A stretch of 64,000 bases of DNA from Microbacterium murale (GCF_030815955.1 NZ_JAUSXK010000001.1:3162001-3226000); one strand, 5' to 3'. Positions 50,208-59,446 are shown, numbered from the stretch's first letter. Made by a program: numbers and translations. Notes: a model not told the origin generated them from the sequence alone.

Positions 50208-50981
50208 TCAGTGCGCGGCCATGCCCCCGTCGACGAACAGCGAGTGGCCGGTCACGTACGCGGAACCCGCGCCGGCGAGGAACACCGCTGCGCCGGCGAA
50301 GTCGCCGGGCAGACCGTTGCGTCCGATCATCGTCCGACCTGCGAGGGCGGCGATCTGCTTCGGATCCTCCTGCAGGCGGGCATTCAGCGGGGTGAGCACG
50401 AACCCGGGCACGAGCGTGTTGCTCGTCACTCCGTGCGGACCCCATGCTTCCGCTTCCGACCGCATGAGCGATTCCACGGCACCCTTGGAAGCTCCGTAGA
50501 TGCCGCTGCCGACGAACGCGCGGTGCGCCTGCTGCGAGCTGATGTGGATCAGACGTCCGTAGCCGCGGGAGGCCATCCCTGACGCGTAGCGCTGTCCGAG
50601 CAGGAACGGCGCCAGCGCATTCACGGTCATCGTGGCATCCCAATCCTCTTCGGTGATCTCTGCGAAAGGCGGACGGATGTTGATGCCGGCCGAATTCACC
50701 AGGATGTCCGGTTCACCGAACGGCTCTGCAGCTGCTTCGGCGGCGGCGCGGATGCCCTCGCGCGTACTGAGATCTCCGACGACCCCGGCGGCGCGGCATC
50801 CGGCGTCCTGCAACTCGCTCACCGTCTCATGGATGCGCTCGCTGCCGCGGGCGACGATGACTACGGATGCTCCGGATCGAGCGAGCGCGGTCGCGATGCC
50901 TCGGCCGATTCCGGAGCTGCCGCCGGTGACCACAGCAGTGCGGCCTTCGAGGGAGAACAGTTCTTGGAGGTAAGTGGTCAC
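50208..50981 (-). CDS. SDR family oxidoreductase (gluconate 5-dehydrogenase-like)
   Basis: A 257-aa SDR with TGGSSGIGRGIATALA, the NSAG motif, catalytic Ser in IHISSQQAHRAFVGSGIYGASKGAV with YxxxK, and the LVPGFVLTPL and FVDGGMAAH ends. It resembles gluconate or ketoacyl dehydrogenases, but the substrate is not certain. It starts with GTG at 50981 and is convergent with the ABC exporter, 14 bp away. Confidence 0.9.
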   Translation of the reverse strand: MTTYLQELFSLEGRTAVVTGGSSGIGRGIATALARSGASVVIVARGSERIHETVSELQDAGCRAAGVVGDLSTREGIRAAAEAAAEPFGEPDILVNSAGINIRPPFAEITEEDWDATMTVNALAPFLLGQRYASGMASRGYGRLIHISSQQAHRAFVGSGIYGASKGAVESLMRSEAEAWGPHGVTSNTLVPGFVLTPLNARLQEDPKQIAALAGRTMIGRNGLPGDFAGAAVFLAGAGSAYVTGHSLFVDGGMAAH

Positions 50982-51017
50982 GGGGTCAGAGCCTCTCTGA
51001 GTGGCCGCGCCGCATGT

Positions 51018-51965
51018 TCACCATGCGAGGGCGTCGGCGAGATGGGGATCGGGGTGGGCACCGGAGAACTCCGGCAGTGCGCGCAGTTCGTTCAGGAACG
51101 CGGTCACCTCTGCGGCGTACGCGGGGTCTGGGTGGCTGCTGGCGATCTCGTGCAGCGGCGGCAGATCCATGGCGAGGATGAGATTGAGTCGGGCTGTGAC
51201 GGCATCCGCGGCTCCCGCCTCGTGGAGCACGCGGATGCCGCCACGGAGCGCGGCGAGATAGTCCCGCAGCACGGGCAGCTGCGATTTGCCTTGCGACAGC
51301 GACGTGCCGTCAGCGCGCAGGCGCCAATGCACAGTGACGTCGGGTATCACGTCGAAGGAGGCCGCGCGCGTATACATCTGCTGGGCGACGATCTGATCTT
51401 CATAGGCGACGCCCTCGGGGAAGTGCAGACCGGTCCAGAAATCCGTGCGGCTGACCTTCGACCAAGCGACGATGTTCGCCGATGCCAGAGGATGCTCGAT
51501 GATCGTCGTGCGCAGGCGCTGGGGATCCGTTGCGGCGGCCGTCCACGGCTGCACGCGGCCCGGCACGTAGGCGACGCCCTGCAGACGGGAGCGCACATAC
51601 GCTCCGGCGACGAAATCGCTGCCGGTCTCGTCGAGCGTTCCGGTGAGCCGGGCGAGCGCCGTGGGCGTGAGTTCGTCGTCGCCGTCGAGGAAGCCGAGGT
51701 ACCCGGTGTCGACGAGACCAAGCCCGATGTTCCGCGCGGCGCCGAGTCCGCGGGACGCCTCGTGGCGGAGGAATGTGAATCGCGGGTCGGATGCCGCGGC
51801 ATCCGCGAAGATATCGCCGGTGGCATCCGCCGATCCGTCATCGATGAGGATTGCTCGCCAGCGCGACTCGGTCTGCGTCAGCAGCGAGGCGATCGCGGCT
51901 GGGGCGAACGCTTCGATATCCCGCCCGGGGACGATCAATGTCACGATCGGGTCGGAAGCGCTCAT
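51018..51965 (-). CDS. Family 2 glycosyltransferase
   Basis: The 315-aa protein has the GT-A fold start TLIVPGRDIEAFAPAAIASLLTQTESRWRAILIDDGS, the DxD region YLGFLDGDDELTP and the ED of PEGVAYEDQIVAQQMY. No membrane helix follows. It may act on cell-wall or exopolysaccharide. The minus-strand TAGAAT (51973-51978) ends 7 nt before the ATG at 51965, another leaderless-type start; a longer in-frame extension crosses this promoter and was rejected. Confidence 0.9.
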   Translation of the reverse strand: MSASDPIVTLIVPGRDIEAFAPAAIASLLTQTESRWRAILIDDGSADATGDIFADAAASDPRFTFLRHEASRGLGAARNIGLGLVDTGYLGFLDGDDELTPTALARLTGTLDETGSDFVAGAYVRSRLQGVAYVPGRVQPWTAAATDPQRLRTTIIEHPLASANIVAWSKVSRTDFWTGLHFPEGVAYEDQIVAQQMYTRAASFDVIPDVTVHWRLRADGTSLSQGKSQLPVLRDYLAALRGGIRVLHEAGAADAVTARLNLILAMDLPPLHEIASSHPDPAYAAEVTAFLNELRALPEFSGAHPDPHLADALAW

Positions 51966-52044
51966 CAGGACGATTCTATGGCTCGTCAGACCATGCGGGC
52001 GCCCTCGTAGACTGTGGGCGTTCCGATGGCAGGGGAAGGGTGAG

Positions 52045-52434
52045 ATGGCCGGTCGAAGCAGGGGCTCGCAGGCGATCAGAGCGGTGTGGATCCTGGGGTA
52101 CCTCATCGGCACGACGTCGCACATCGTCGATCTCGCACTCGGCGGGCTCGGCGTCTACGGGGAGTTTCCGCTCGGTGTCCGTCTCTTCTGGGTATCGCTC
52201 ACTATCCTCGACCCTCTCGTCGTCGTTCTCCTGCTGTTGCACAGGCGCACCGGAGTCGTGCTCGGTGCGGCGATCATCCTCGTCGACATCGCGGTCAACT
52301 GGACCGTCTTCGCGTCCGTCGGCGGACTGTCGCCTTTCGGATCGATCAGTCAGACGATGTTCGCCGTGTTCGTCGTCGCGACGGCGCGACCGCTGTGGCG
52401 GTCGCTCAACGGCGACGTTCGTGAGGAGTCATGA
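52045..52434 (+). CDS. Small four-helix membrane protein (unknown)
   Basis: A 129-aa hydrophobic protein with helices at about 10-28, 45-65, 70-90 and 95-113 and little else. It begins MAGRSRGSQAIRAVWILGYL and contains conserved-looking TTSHIVDLALGGLGVYG. I do not recognise a family. GGGGAAGGG precedes the ATG at 52045. A TAGACT box sits near 52003. Its stop overlaps that of the cysteine desulfurase gene by 6 bp in convergent orientation. Confidence 0.75.
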   Translation: MAGRSRGSQAIRAVWILGYLIGTTSHIVDLALGGLGVYGEFPLGVRLFWVSLTILDPLVVVLLLLHRRTGVVLGAAIILVDIAVNWTVFASVGGLSPFGSISQTMFAVFVVATARPLWRSLNGDVREES

Positions 52435-53568
52435 ACCGGAAACGGCCGACACCGCCGCGGCGACGAGCGCGGCGAGATGCTCGGGGGCATCGTCCGGCAG
52501 GGGATCTCGCCCGAACGTGAAGCGCACCGAGGTCTGAGCAACCTCGGGAGCGACGCCGCAGGCGAGCAACACATGCGACGGCTCGTCGCTGCCGGCTGCG
52601 CACGCAGAGCCGCTGGAGGAGATCACACCGCGTCGCTCCAGTTCAAGCAGGACCGCCTCGCCACTCGTCCCGGCGAATGTGAAGCTCGCCGTGCCCGGGA
52701 GCCTGTTCGCCTGATCCCCGGTGAGCGCCGCCTGCGGTACGGCCGCGAGAACGCCGTCGATGAACCGTGCGGTCTGCGCGCCGACACGAGCGGCGACCGA
52801 TTCGCGCTCAGCCTCGGCCAGTTCGAGAGCCACTGCCAGCCCCACTGCGCCCGCCACGTTCTCGGTTCCCGAGCGACGACCGCGCTCCTGTCCGCCGCCG
52901 TGCAGCAGCGGCTCGAGGGGAACCCGACCGCGCACCGCCAGCGCTCCGATGCCCTTCGGCGCGCCGAGTTTGTGCCCGGCGATGGAGATCGCGTCGGCAC
53001 CATTCCCGGCGAGTGTCAGCCATCCGGCGGACTGCACGGCGTCGAGATGCAGCGGCACGTCGCCGCCTGCGGTGACGGCGGCGATGCCCGCGGCATCCTG
53101 CACCGTGCCGATCTCGTTGTTCGCGTGGCCGAGCGAGACGAGCGCCGTGTCGTCGCGCAGTGCTTCGGCCACGGCATCCGCACTGACGAGCCCCTCGCCG
53201 GTGACGGGAACCAATGTCACGTCGACGTCGTGGAAGCGCCGCAGGAAGTCTGCGGACTCGAGGATCGACTCGTGCTCGATGGGCGTCGTCACGAGGTGGC
53301 GGCGGCCACGCGCGAGGGCTGCGAGCACGATGCCCTTGACCGCGAGATTGTTGGCCTCCGTACCTCCGGCGGTGAAGATGACGTCACCCGTGCGCATGCC
53401 CAGCACGCGGGCGACCCGCGATCTGGCATCGTCCAGTGCGCTCGCCGCGGCCTCGCCCGCGGTGTGATGGCTGGACGGGTTGCCGAACACCCCCGTCAGA
53501 TAGGGGCGCATCGCCTCGAGCACCTCCGGACGCACCGGAGATGTGGCGGCGTGGTCGAGATAGAGCAT
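52429..53568 (-). CDS. Cysteine desulfurase of the NAD operon (NifS/IscS-like)
   Basis: A 379-aa PLP enzyme. K200 in SIAGHKLGAPKG is the PLP lysine, HLDAVQSAG holds the PLP Asp, and C323 in ISSSGSACAAGSD is the persulfide Cys. It follows nadC by 16 bp and ends the nrtR-nadA-nadB-nadC run. In such operons the desulfurase (sometimes called NadS) supplies sulfur for the 4Fe-4S cluster of NadA; that role is inferred from position. Confidence 0.93.
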   Translation of the reverse strand: MLYLDHAATSPVRPEVLEAMRPYLTGVFGNPSSHHTAGEAAASALDDARSRVARVLGMRTGDVIFTAGGTEANNLAVKGIVLAALARGRRHLVTTPIEHESILESADFLRRFHDVDVTLVPVTGEGLVSADAVAEALRDDTALVSLGHANNEIGTVQDAAGIAAVTAGGDVPLHLDAVQSAGWLTLAGNGADAISIAGHKLGAPKGIGALAVRGRVPLEPLLHGGGQERGRRSGTENVAGAVGLAVALELAEAERESVAARVGAQTARFIDGVLAAVPQAALTGDQANRLPGTASFTFAGTSGEAVLLELERRGVISSSGSACAAGSDEPSHVLLACGVAPEVAQTSVRFTFGRDPLPDDAPEHLAALVAAAVSAVSGS

Positions 53569-53584
53569 CAGATGAGGTCCTGCA

Positions 53585-54436
53585 TCAGGAGATCCGCACG
53601 TCCAGTCCGAGATCCAGTGCGCGCGCCGAGTGGGTGAGGGCGCCGACCGAGATGACGTCGACGCCGGTCTGGGCGATGGCCCGCACGGTGTCGAGATTCA
53701 CACCCCCGGATGCTTCGACCGTCGCCCGGTCGCCGATCAGAGCGACGCCGGCGCGCAGGTCCTCGAGCGAGAAATTGTCGAGCAGCACGGTATGCGCACC
53801 ACCGGCGAGCACAGCCTCGATCTGGTCGAGGCGGTCCACCTCGACCACGACATGCGCGGTGTGCGGCAGGCGCGACAGGGCCTCGCGCAGCGCCGTCGCG
53901 AGATCGGCCCCCGAGCGCTGCAGCACAGCGAGGTGATTGTCTTTGGCCATCACAGCATCCGACAGCGAATAGCGATGATTGCTGCCGCCGCCGGACACGA
54001 CCGCGTGCCGTTCGAATGCACGCAGCCCAGGCGTCGTCTTGCGGGTGTCGGCGATGCGCGCGCCGGTGCCCTCGACCGCCTTGACGTACTGCGCGGTCAG
54101 CGTCGCGATGCCACTCATCCGCTGCGTGAAGTTGAGCGCCACGCGCTCGGCGGTGAGGATGCTGCGGGCGGAGCCGGACACGGATGCGAGCACATCGCCG
54201 GGGCCGAACTCATCGCCCTCACCGACGTGCATGTCGATCATGAGGGTCGGATCCGTCAGGGTGAAGGCCGCGGTGAAGACGTCGCCGCCGCTGAACACGC
54301 CGTGCTCGCGCGCGCTGAGATCTGCGGTCGCGGTGGCGTCAGCAGGCAGCAGCGTCGTGCTGGTGAGGTCGCCCCACGGTGCATCCTCTTCGAGCGCTGC
54401 TCCGACGATACGGGTGAGGGTGGCTGCGGTGAGCAT
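53585..54436 (-). CDS. nadC: Nicotinate-nucleotide diphosphorylase (carboxylating)
   Basis: NadC turns quinolinate and PRPP into nicotinate mononucleotide. The 283-aa protein has EDAPWGDLTSTTLLP, the conserved NFTQRMSGIATLTAQYV, ADTRKTTPGLRAFERHAVVSGGGSNHRYSL, and EVDRLDQIEAVL-GGAHTVLLDNF. The ATG shares one base with the nadB stop (TGATG). Its place in the operon agrees with the pathway order. Confidence 0.96.
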   Translation of the reverse strand: MLTAATLTRIVGAALEEDAPWGDLTSTTLLPADATATADLSAREHGVFSGGDVFTAAFTLTDPTLMIDMHVGEGDEFGPGDVLASVSGSARSILTAERVALNFTQRMSGIATLTAQYVKAVEGTGARIADTRKTTPGLRAFERHAVVSGGGSNHRYSLSDAVMAKDNHLAVLQRSGADLATALREALSRLPHTAHVVVEVDRLDQIEAVLAGGAHTVLLDNFSLEDLRAGVALIGDRATVEASGGVNLDTVRAIAQTGVDVISVGALTHSARALDLGLDVRIS

Positions 54437-55920
54437 CAGGCTCCGATCAGGGCGGGGGATGCGGTGAGATGGTGTGCGCCGACGGACGCCGTGCGAGCAA
54501 GCGCGGCAGATGCCGTGGCTTCCGCGAGCAGCATGATGTTGGCGTCTTCATGTTCGGCGCCTGTGGTCGGGGCACTTGCCGAGGTGCGCCACGAGTGAAT
54601 CGTGACGAGAGCGTCGGCGAGTCCGTCATCAGTGCGCAGCAGCCCGACCTGATCCCACATCAGTCGCTGAAGGGCGGCGCGGGAGAACGGTTCGCATCCT
54701 TCGACAGGCTCAGGGAGCGAAATCTCGGGCTCGGGGATCAGGTCGCCGAGCCTGTCGAAGCGTCCGGAAGCACCGAGCGCCGCGGCGGCACGCGCGCCGA
54801 ACACCGCACCCTCCAGCAGCGAGTTCGATGCCAGGCGGTTGGCACCGTGCACACCTGTGCGCGCGACCTCGCCGACGGCGAAGAGCCCGGGCAGTGAAGT
54901 GCGTCCGTCGAGATCCGTGATGATCCCGCCCATCAGGTAGTGCGCGGCCGGTGTCACCGGGATGGGCTCGTGCGCCCAGTCGAAGCCGCGCTCGCGCGTG
55001 ACACGGTCGATCGTGGGGAACCGCGCGGCGAGCCGATCGGCGCCGAGCATCGTCGCATCCAGCAGGACTGGCCGGCCGTGCGCCGCCTGCTTGGCGATCG
55101 CGCGGGAGACGATATCACGCGGGGCGAGTTCGCCGTCCGGATGACTGTCGAACACGAACCGTCGCCCCTCGTCGTCGAGCAGCGTCGCGCCTTCACCACG
55201 CACCGCCTCGGAGATGAGGAATGCCGGTCCCGCGGCGAGGACCGTCGGATGAAACTGCATGAACTCCAGGTCGGCCACGGCGGCTCCCGCACGCAGTGCC
55301 GCAGCGATGCCGTCTCCGGTCGCGCCGATCGGGTTGGTGGTGTGGGTGTAGAGCTGCCCCGCGCCCCCGGTCGCGAGGATCACGGTATCCGATTCGAGGT
55401 CGGCGAGCGCGTCGTCGCGCAGCATCCGGATGCCGCGAACAGACCCGCGATCGACGACGAGGTCGATCAGGAAGGCGTTCTCGATGACCTCGATCGGAGC
55501 CCGTCGCACCTCGGCGACCAGGGCACGGGAGATCTCGGCGCCGGTGGCATCGCCGCCGGCATGCACGATGCGGGCGTGGCTGTGCGCCGCCTCGCGGCCG
55601 AGGAGGAGCGAGCCGTCGGCTGCACGGTCGAAGGCGACCCCGCGCGCGATCAGCTCGGCGATTCGTGCCGCACCGTCCCGAACCAGCACGTCGACTGCCT
55701 CGGGGTCCGAGAGTCCGGCGCCTGCGCTGAGAGTGTCGGCGGCGTGCCGAACCGCAGAATCGCCGGGTCCGTACACACCTGCGACGCCGCCCTGCGCGAG
55801 CGGTGTGCAGCCGTCACCGAGCATGCTCTTCGTCACCAGCGTCACCGCGTGCCCGGCCTCGGACGCGTGCAGCGCCGCGGTGAGACCGGCGATCCCGGAT
55901 CCGACGACGACGATGTTCAT
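54436..55920 (-). CDS. nadB: L-aspartate oxidase with an in-frame palindromic repeat insert
   Basis: NadB oxidises L-aspartate to iminoaspartate with FAD, feeding NadA. The 494-aa protein starts VVVGSGIAGLTAALHA (FAD-binding) and has LAQGGVAGVYGPGDS, HSHARIVHAGGDATG, EFMQFHPTVL, PVTPAAHYLMGGI and GANRLASNSLLEGAVFG. Between the FAD domain and the C-terminal helical domain, a segment with DRLGDLIPEPEISLPEPVEG is coded by a 13-bp inverted repeat with the widespread CTTCGACAGGCTC sequence. The frame is kept, so the protein is probably functional. ATG overlaps the nadA stop. Confidence 0.95.
   Translation of the reverse strand: MNIVVVGSGIAGLTAALHASEAGHAVTLVTKSMLGDGCTPLAQGGVAGVYGPGDSAVRHAADTLSAGAGLSDPEAVDVLVRDGAARIAELIARGVAFDRAADGSLLLGREAAHSHARIVHAGGDATGAEISRALVAEVRRAPIEVIENAFLIDLVVDRGSVRGIRMLRDDALADLESDTVILATGGAGQLYTHTTNPIGATGDGIAAALRAGAAVADLEFMQFHPTVLAAGPAFLISEAVRGEGATLLDDEGRRFVFDSHPDGELAPRDIVSRAIAKQAAHGRPVLLDATMLGADRLAARFPTIDRVTRERGFDWAHEPIPVTPAAHYLMGGIITDLDGRTSLPGLFAVGEVARTGVHGANRLASNSLLEGAVFGARAAAALGASGRFDRLGDLIPEPEISLPEPVEGCEPFSRAALQRLMWDQVGLLRTDDGLADALVTIHSWRTSASAPTTGAEHEDANIMLLAEATASAALARTASVGAHHLTASPALIGA
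54699..54760. repeat. Palindromic repeat element inside nadB
   Basis: CTTCGACAGGCTC (54699-54711) and GAGCCTGTCGAAG (54748-54760) are exact complements, 36 nt apart. This core is known from intergenic palindromes of many bacterial genomes. Here it lies in the coding region and is read in frame, adding about 20 residues. No other copy was noticed in the window. Confidence 0.85.
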
Positions 55921-57227
55921 GCGCGGGGCTTCGCTGCCAGCATCCGCTCCAGGGCGACACGGGCGGGAGCCGCCACGTCGCTCGCGACCTGGATACGGTT
56001 CGGAGTGCGCCCGGCGACCAGTTCCTCGAGCACCCAGGCGAGGTAGCCGGGGTGGATGCGGTACATCGTCGAGCACGGGCAGACGACGGGATCCAGACAG
56101 AAGATCTCGTGCTGCGGGTACTGGGCGGCCAGCCGCCTGACCAAGTTGATCTCGGTGCCGATCGCGAACGTGGTCGGCTGTGTGGCGCCGTCGATCGCGC
56201 GGCGGATGTAGTCGGTGGAGCCGGCCTCATCCGCGGCATCGACCACCTCCATCGGGCACTCGGGGTGCACGATCACCCGCACGCCGGGGTGCTCTGCGCG
56301 CGCCTGTTCGATCTGATCGACCGTGAATCGGCGGTGCACAGAGCAGAAGCCGTGCCAGAGGATGACTCGCGAATCGACGAGCTGTTCGGCGGAAGACCCG
56401 CCGAACGGACGTCGCGGGTTCCACATCGGCATCTGCTCCAGGGGCACGCCCATCGCCTTGGCGGTGTTGCGTCCGAGGTGCTGGTCGGGGAAGAACAGCA
56501 CCCGGTGTCCGCGCTCGAACGCCCACTCCAGAACGGTCTCGGCGTTCGACGACGTGCAGACGATGCCGCCGTGGCGTCCGACGAACCCCTTGATCGCGGC
56601 GGAGGAGTTCATGTACGTCACCGGGATCACCGGAACGCGCCCGGTCTCGTCGGCGGCGTCGAGCGGCCCGAGCACGTCGGCGAGCTGCTCCCAGCAGTCC
56701 TCGACCTGGTCGATGTCGGCCATGTCGGCCATGGAGCATCCGGCAGCGAGATTCGGAAGGATCACCGCCTGTTCCGGGCGGGACAGCAGATCGGCGGTCT
56801 CAGCCATGAAGTGCACGCCGCAGAACACGATCGCTTCGGCCTCCGGGCGCTCGAGGGCGGCGTTGGCCAGCTGGAACGAGTCGCCCACGTAATCGGCGTG
56901 CTGGATGACCTCTTCACGCTGATAGAAGTGTCCGAGCACGACGACGTGCTCGCCGAGCGTCGCTTTGGCTGCGCGAATGCGCTCGTCGAGCTCATCCTCG
57001 GCGGCCTCGCGGTACTCGACGGGCAATTCGCCCTGGCGTGGAGCGCCGGTCGGGATGACGTCGCCCATGGATGAGCCGGGTCCGTACCCGGGACGGGAGT
57101 CGAAGGTCCACGGCCCCTCGGCGAGGTCAGTGCTGCACGTGGCATCTGTCGAGGCGCCGACGACGATCGCCTGAATGGCGTGATCGACGGACGGGTCGGT
57201 GAGCTGGGGGAACGGCAGGAGGGTCAT
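55917..57227 (-). CDS. nadA: Quinolinate synthase
   Basis: NadA condenses iminoaspartate with dihydroxyacetone phosphate on a 4Fe-4S cluster to form quinolinate. The 436-aa protein has GHFYQREEVIQHADYVGDSF, the cluster Cys regions (IVFCGVHFMAE, GGIVCTSSNA, and the C-terminal CLDPVVCPCSTMY), and VIVHPECPMEVVD. It has an N-terminal extension of about 75 residues, usual in actinobacteria. The ATG overlaps the nrtR stop and the stop overlaps nadB (ATGA on both sides). Confidence 0.96.
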   Translation of the reverse strand: MTLLPFPQLTDPSVDHAIQAIVVGASTDATCSTDLAEGPWTFDSRPGYGPGSSMGDVIPTGAPRQGELPVEYREAAEDELDERIRAAKATLGEHVVVLGHFYQREEVIQHADYVGDSFQLANAALERPEAEAIVFCGVHFMAETADLLSRPEQAVILPNLAAGCSMADMADIDQVEDCWEQLADVLGPLDAADETGRVPVIPVTYMNSSAAIKGFVGRHGGIVCTSSNAETVLEWAFERGHRVLFFPDQHLGRNTAKAMGVPLEQMPMWNPRRPFGGSSAEQLVDSRVILWHGFCSVHRRFTVDQIEQARAEHPGVRVIVHPECPMEVVDAADEAGSTDYIRRAIDGATQPTTFAIGTEINLVRRLAAQYPQHEIFCLDPVVCPCSTMYRIHPGYLAWVLEELVAGRTPNRIQVASDVAAPARVALERMLAAKPRA

Positions 57228-57952
57228 CGGGTCCTCTTCTCCTCGACGGCGAGCGGGCCACGATCGGCCAGTTCGACGGCGTCGTTGTATCGGTACAGTC
57301 GGGCAGGTCTGTGGCTGCCGGTGCGGAACTCGTCTGTCGGCAGCAGGGTGTCGGACGTCTCCACCTGGCGGCGGAAATTCGCGGGATCCAGGCGCTTGCC
57401 GAGGATCGCCTCATATGCCTCGCGCAGATCCGCGAGCGTGAACGTCGGTGGCAGGAAGCCATGCGCGACTCGGCTGTAGCCGACCTTGTTGCGCAGCCGC
57501 CACAGGGCGTAGTCGATGATCTGCGTGTGATCGAACGCCAACGAGGGCAAGCCCGCGGCGTCGAACCACTGCACGTTCTCCGGGGCAAGACCGGATGCCA
57601 CGTGCGCGGCGCTCTGCGCGTCGACCTCGTCCGAGCGAAGCAGCGCCCAGTACACGATCGAGACGACGCGACTCGGAGAGCGGTCGACGGCGCCGAAGGC
57701 GTAGAGCTGCTCAAGGTAGCTGGGGGAGAGGCCGGTGGTCTCGTGCAGGGTGCGCGCGGCGGCATCTTCGAGGCTCTCGTCCGGTTCGAGCCAGCCGCCG
57801 GGGAGTGCCCAGTCGCCCTGATACGGGTCTCGTGTGCGGAGCACCAGGGGAAGCGCGAGCGAGGGCTGATCGACGACGGGCGCGCGACGCAGCGTCAGGA
57901 TCACTGTCGACACTGCGACGCGGATCTCTTGATCGCTGGTTCTGGTCACCAT
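57224..57952 (-). CDS. nrtR: NrtR-type Nudix transcriptional regulator of NAD synthesis
   Basis: The 242-aa protein has an N-terminal Nudix domain (~15-150) and a C-terminal winged helix (~155-235; LADLREAYEAILGKRLDPANFRRQVE). In the Nudix box, GGWLEPDESLEDAAARTLHETTGL, the REUXEE core is R-T-L-H-E-T, so two Glu are replaced and hydrolysis is unlikely, as expected for an ADP-ribose-sensing NrtR. It is first in the nad operon and overlaps nadA. AGGGGG lies 8 nt before the ATG at 57952; a long in-frame extension through the riboswitch region was rejected. Confidence 0.9.
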   Translation of the reverse strand: MVTRTSDQEIRVAVSTVILTLRRAPVVDQPSLALPLVLRTRDPYQGDWALPGGWLEPDESLEDAAARTLHETTGLSPSYLEQLYAFGAVDRSPSRVVSIVYWALLRSDEVDAQSAAHVASGLAPENVQWFDAAGLPSLAFDHTQIIDYALWRLRNKVGYSRVAHGFLPPTFTLADLREAYEAILGKRLDPANFRRQVETSDTLLPTDEFRTGSHRPARLYRYNDAVELADRGPLAVEEKRTR

Positions 57953-57972
57953 GACTTTAACCCCCTGGAACG

Positions 57973-58002
57973 ATCTTAGTGTCATGATGACCCGAAGATC
58001 AA
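57973..58002 (-). promoter_or_regulatory. Promoter and candidate NrtR operator of the nad operon
   Basis: On the minus strand, TTGATC (58002-57997) and TAAGAT (57978-57973) are separated by 18 bp. Within the spacer lies the palindrome GTCAT-s-ATGAC (57981-57991). A second half-site ATGAC overlaps the start codon at 57951-57955. NrtR binding there would block the promoter. This is inferred; I could not match a published consensus. Confidence 0.55.
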
Positions 58003-58098
58003 TCGGGCCACCGTCATATGACGCGATCAGAAACGCCGCATCGGGACGGAGCCTGCACGCTAAGCTGTCTGCATAACTGAAGACAGGCCCCACGACCC

Positions 58099-58290
58099 GT
58101 GCGGGAGAGCCCCGGTGAATGCAGCCGGGCACCGAAGGAGCACGCCTCCCCGCCAATCTCTCAGGTACCGCGTACCGCGCAGGTCAGGCCACTCTGAAAA
58201 GTGATGCTCACGCATCCGCCGACGGTGAAAACCTCCCGCACACAGCGAGGGGTGAAACTCTCAGGCCCATGACAGAGGGGGAGTTCTCGG
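58099..58290 (+). promoter_or_regulatory. Tandem glycine riboswitch
   Basis: Aptamer 1 (about 58099-58196) has GCGGGAGAGC, CCGAAGGAGCA, CAATCTCTCAGGTACCG and AGGCCACTCTGAAAA. Aptamer 2 (about 58215-58290) has GACGGTGAAAACC, GAGGGGTGAAACTCTCAGGC and CATGACAGAGGGGGAGTTCT. This is the tandem gcvT RNA. It lies 50 bp before gcvT and would turn on the glycine cleavage operon when glycine is high. A -10-like TAAGCT is at 58061-58066. Confidence 0.93.
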
Positions 58291-58339
58291 ATACCGTGCA
58301 TTCCGTACGGCATCCTTCCGATCCATCCGGGAGAACTCC

Positions 58340-59446
58340 ATGGCTGAGGCCCGCTTCACCCCGCTGCGTGAACGACATGAGTCGCTCGGCGCGTCCTTCA
58401 CCGATTTCGGCGGCTGGCAGATGCCGGTGCGTTACACGTCAGACCTCGCCGAACATCACGCCGTGCGCCAGTCCGCCGGGCTCTTCGACATCTCCCACAT
58501 GGCGGAATTCACTGTCGAGGGCACGGGCGCCGCGGCGTTCCTGGACTACGCACTCGCCGGACGCCTATCGACGATGGCGGTCGGAAAGGCGAAGTACTCG
58601 CTGCTGCTTGCCGAAGACGGCGGCATCATCGACGACGTCATCGCCTACCGGCTTGACGAGGATCGCTATCTGATCATCTCCAACGCCGGGAATCGGGATG
58701 CTGTGAGCGCGGCCCTCAGCGATCGGGTCGGAGACTTCGGCGTCGCCGTGGAGGACGTCTCGGACGCTTACGCCCTTCTTGCGGTCCAGGGGCCCTCGTC
58801 GGAGGCGATCGCCGCCGCGATCGAGGGCATCACCGAGGTCGGCATCGGATGGAGCGATCAGAAGTACTACGCGTGGACGGATGCCTTCTTCCTCGGTGCT
58901 CCGTTGCTCATCGCGCGCACCGGCTACACCGGGGAGGACGGCTTCGAACTGCTCGTCCGTAGCGAAGACGCCGCTGCGCTGTGGGACGCGGTGCTCGCAG
59001 CCGGGGAATCGCACGGCATCGTTCCGGCCGGTCTCGCCGCTCGCGACACGCTGCGCCTCGAAGCCGGCATGCCGCTGTACGGCCACGAACTCTCGCTCAC
59101 GACGAAGCCTGTGCAGGCCGGGCTGGGCAGGGTCGTGGCATCCGATAAGGATGCATTCGTCGGCAAGGACGCTGTCTCGCCCAGCGAAGAGGCCCGCGTG
59201 CTCGTCGGCCTCGTCGCCGAGGGCAAACGCGCCGGCCGCGCAGGCTACGCCGTGGTCGCCGAGGATGGCTCCGCCCTCGGCGAGATCACCAGTGGCGCGC
59301 TCAGCCCCACACTCGGCCACCCGATCGCGATGGCCTACATCGATCCTGCTTCTGCCGAAGTGGGAACTGCCGTATTCCTTGACGTGCGGGGCACGAAGAT
59401 CCCCGCGACCGTGACCGCTCTGCCTTTCTACCGGAGGACGAAATGA
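58340..59446 (+). CDS. gcvT: Aminomethyltransferase (glycine cleavage T protein)
   Basis: GcvT moves the methylene group from the H protein's aminomethyl-lipoyl arm to tetrahydrofolate and releases ammonia. The 368-aa protein has [41 protein letters not shown], and [22 protein letters not shown] precedes the ATG at 58340. A tandem glycine riboswitch lies upstream and its stop overlaps gcvH (ATGA). Confidence 0.96.
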   Translation: MAEARFTPLRERHESLGASFTDFGGWQMPVRYTSDLAEHHAVRQSAGLFDISHMAEFTVEGTGAAAFLDYALAGRLSTMAVGKAKYSLLLAEDGGIIDDVIAYRLDEDRYLIISNAGNRDAVSAALSDRVGDFGVAVEDVSDAYALLAVQGPSSEAIAAAIEGITEVGIGWSDQKYYAWTDAFFLGAPLLIARTGYTGEDGFELLVRSEDAAALWDAVLAAGESHGIVPAGLAARDTLRLEAGMPLYGHELSLTTKPVQAGLGRVVASDKDAFVGKDAVSPSEEARVLVGLVAEGKRAGRAGYAVVAEDGSALGEITSGALSPTLGHPIAMAYIDPASAEVGTAVFLDVRGTKIPATVTALPFYRRTK

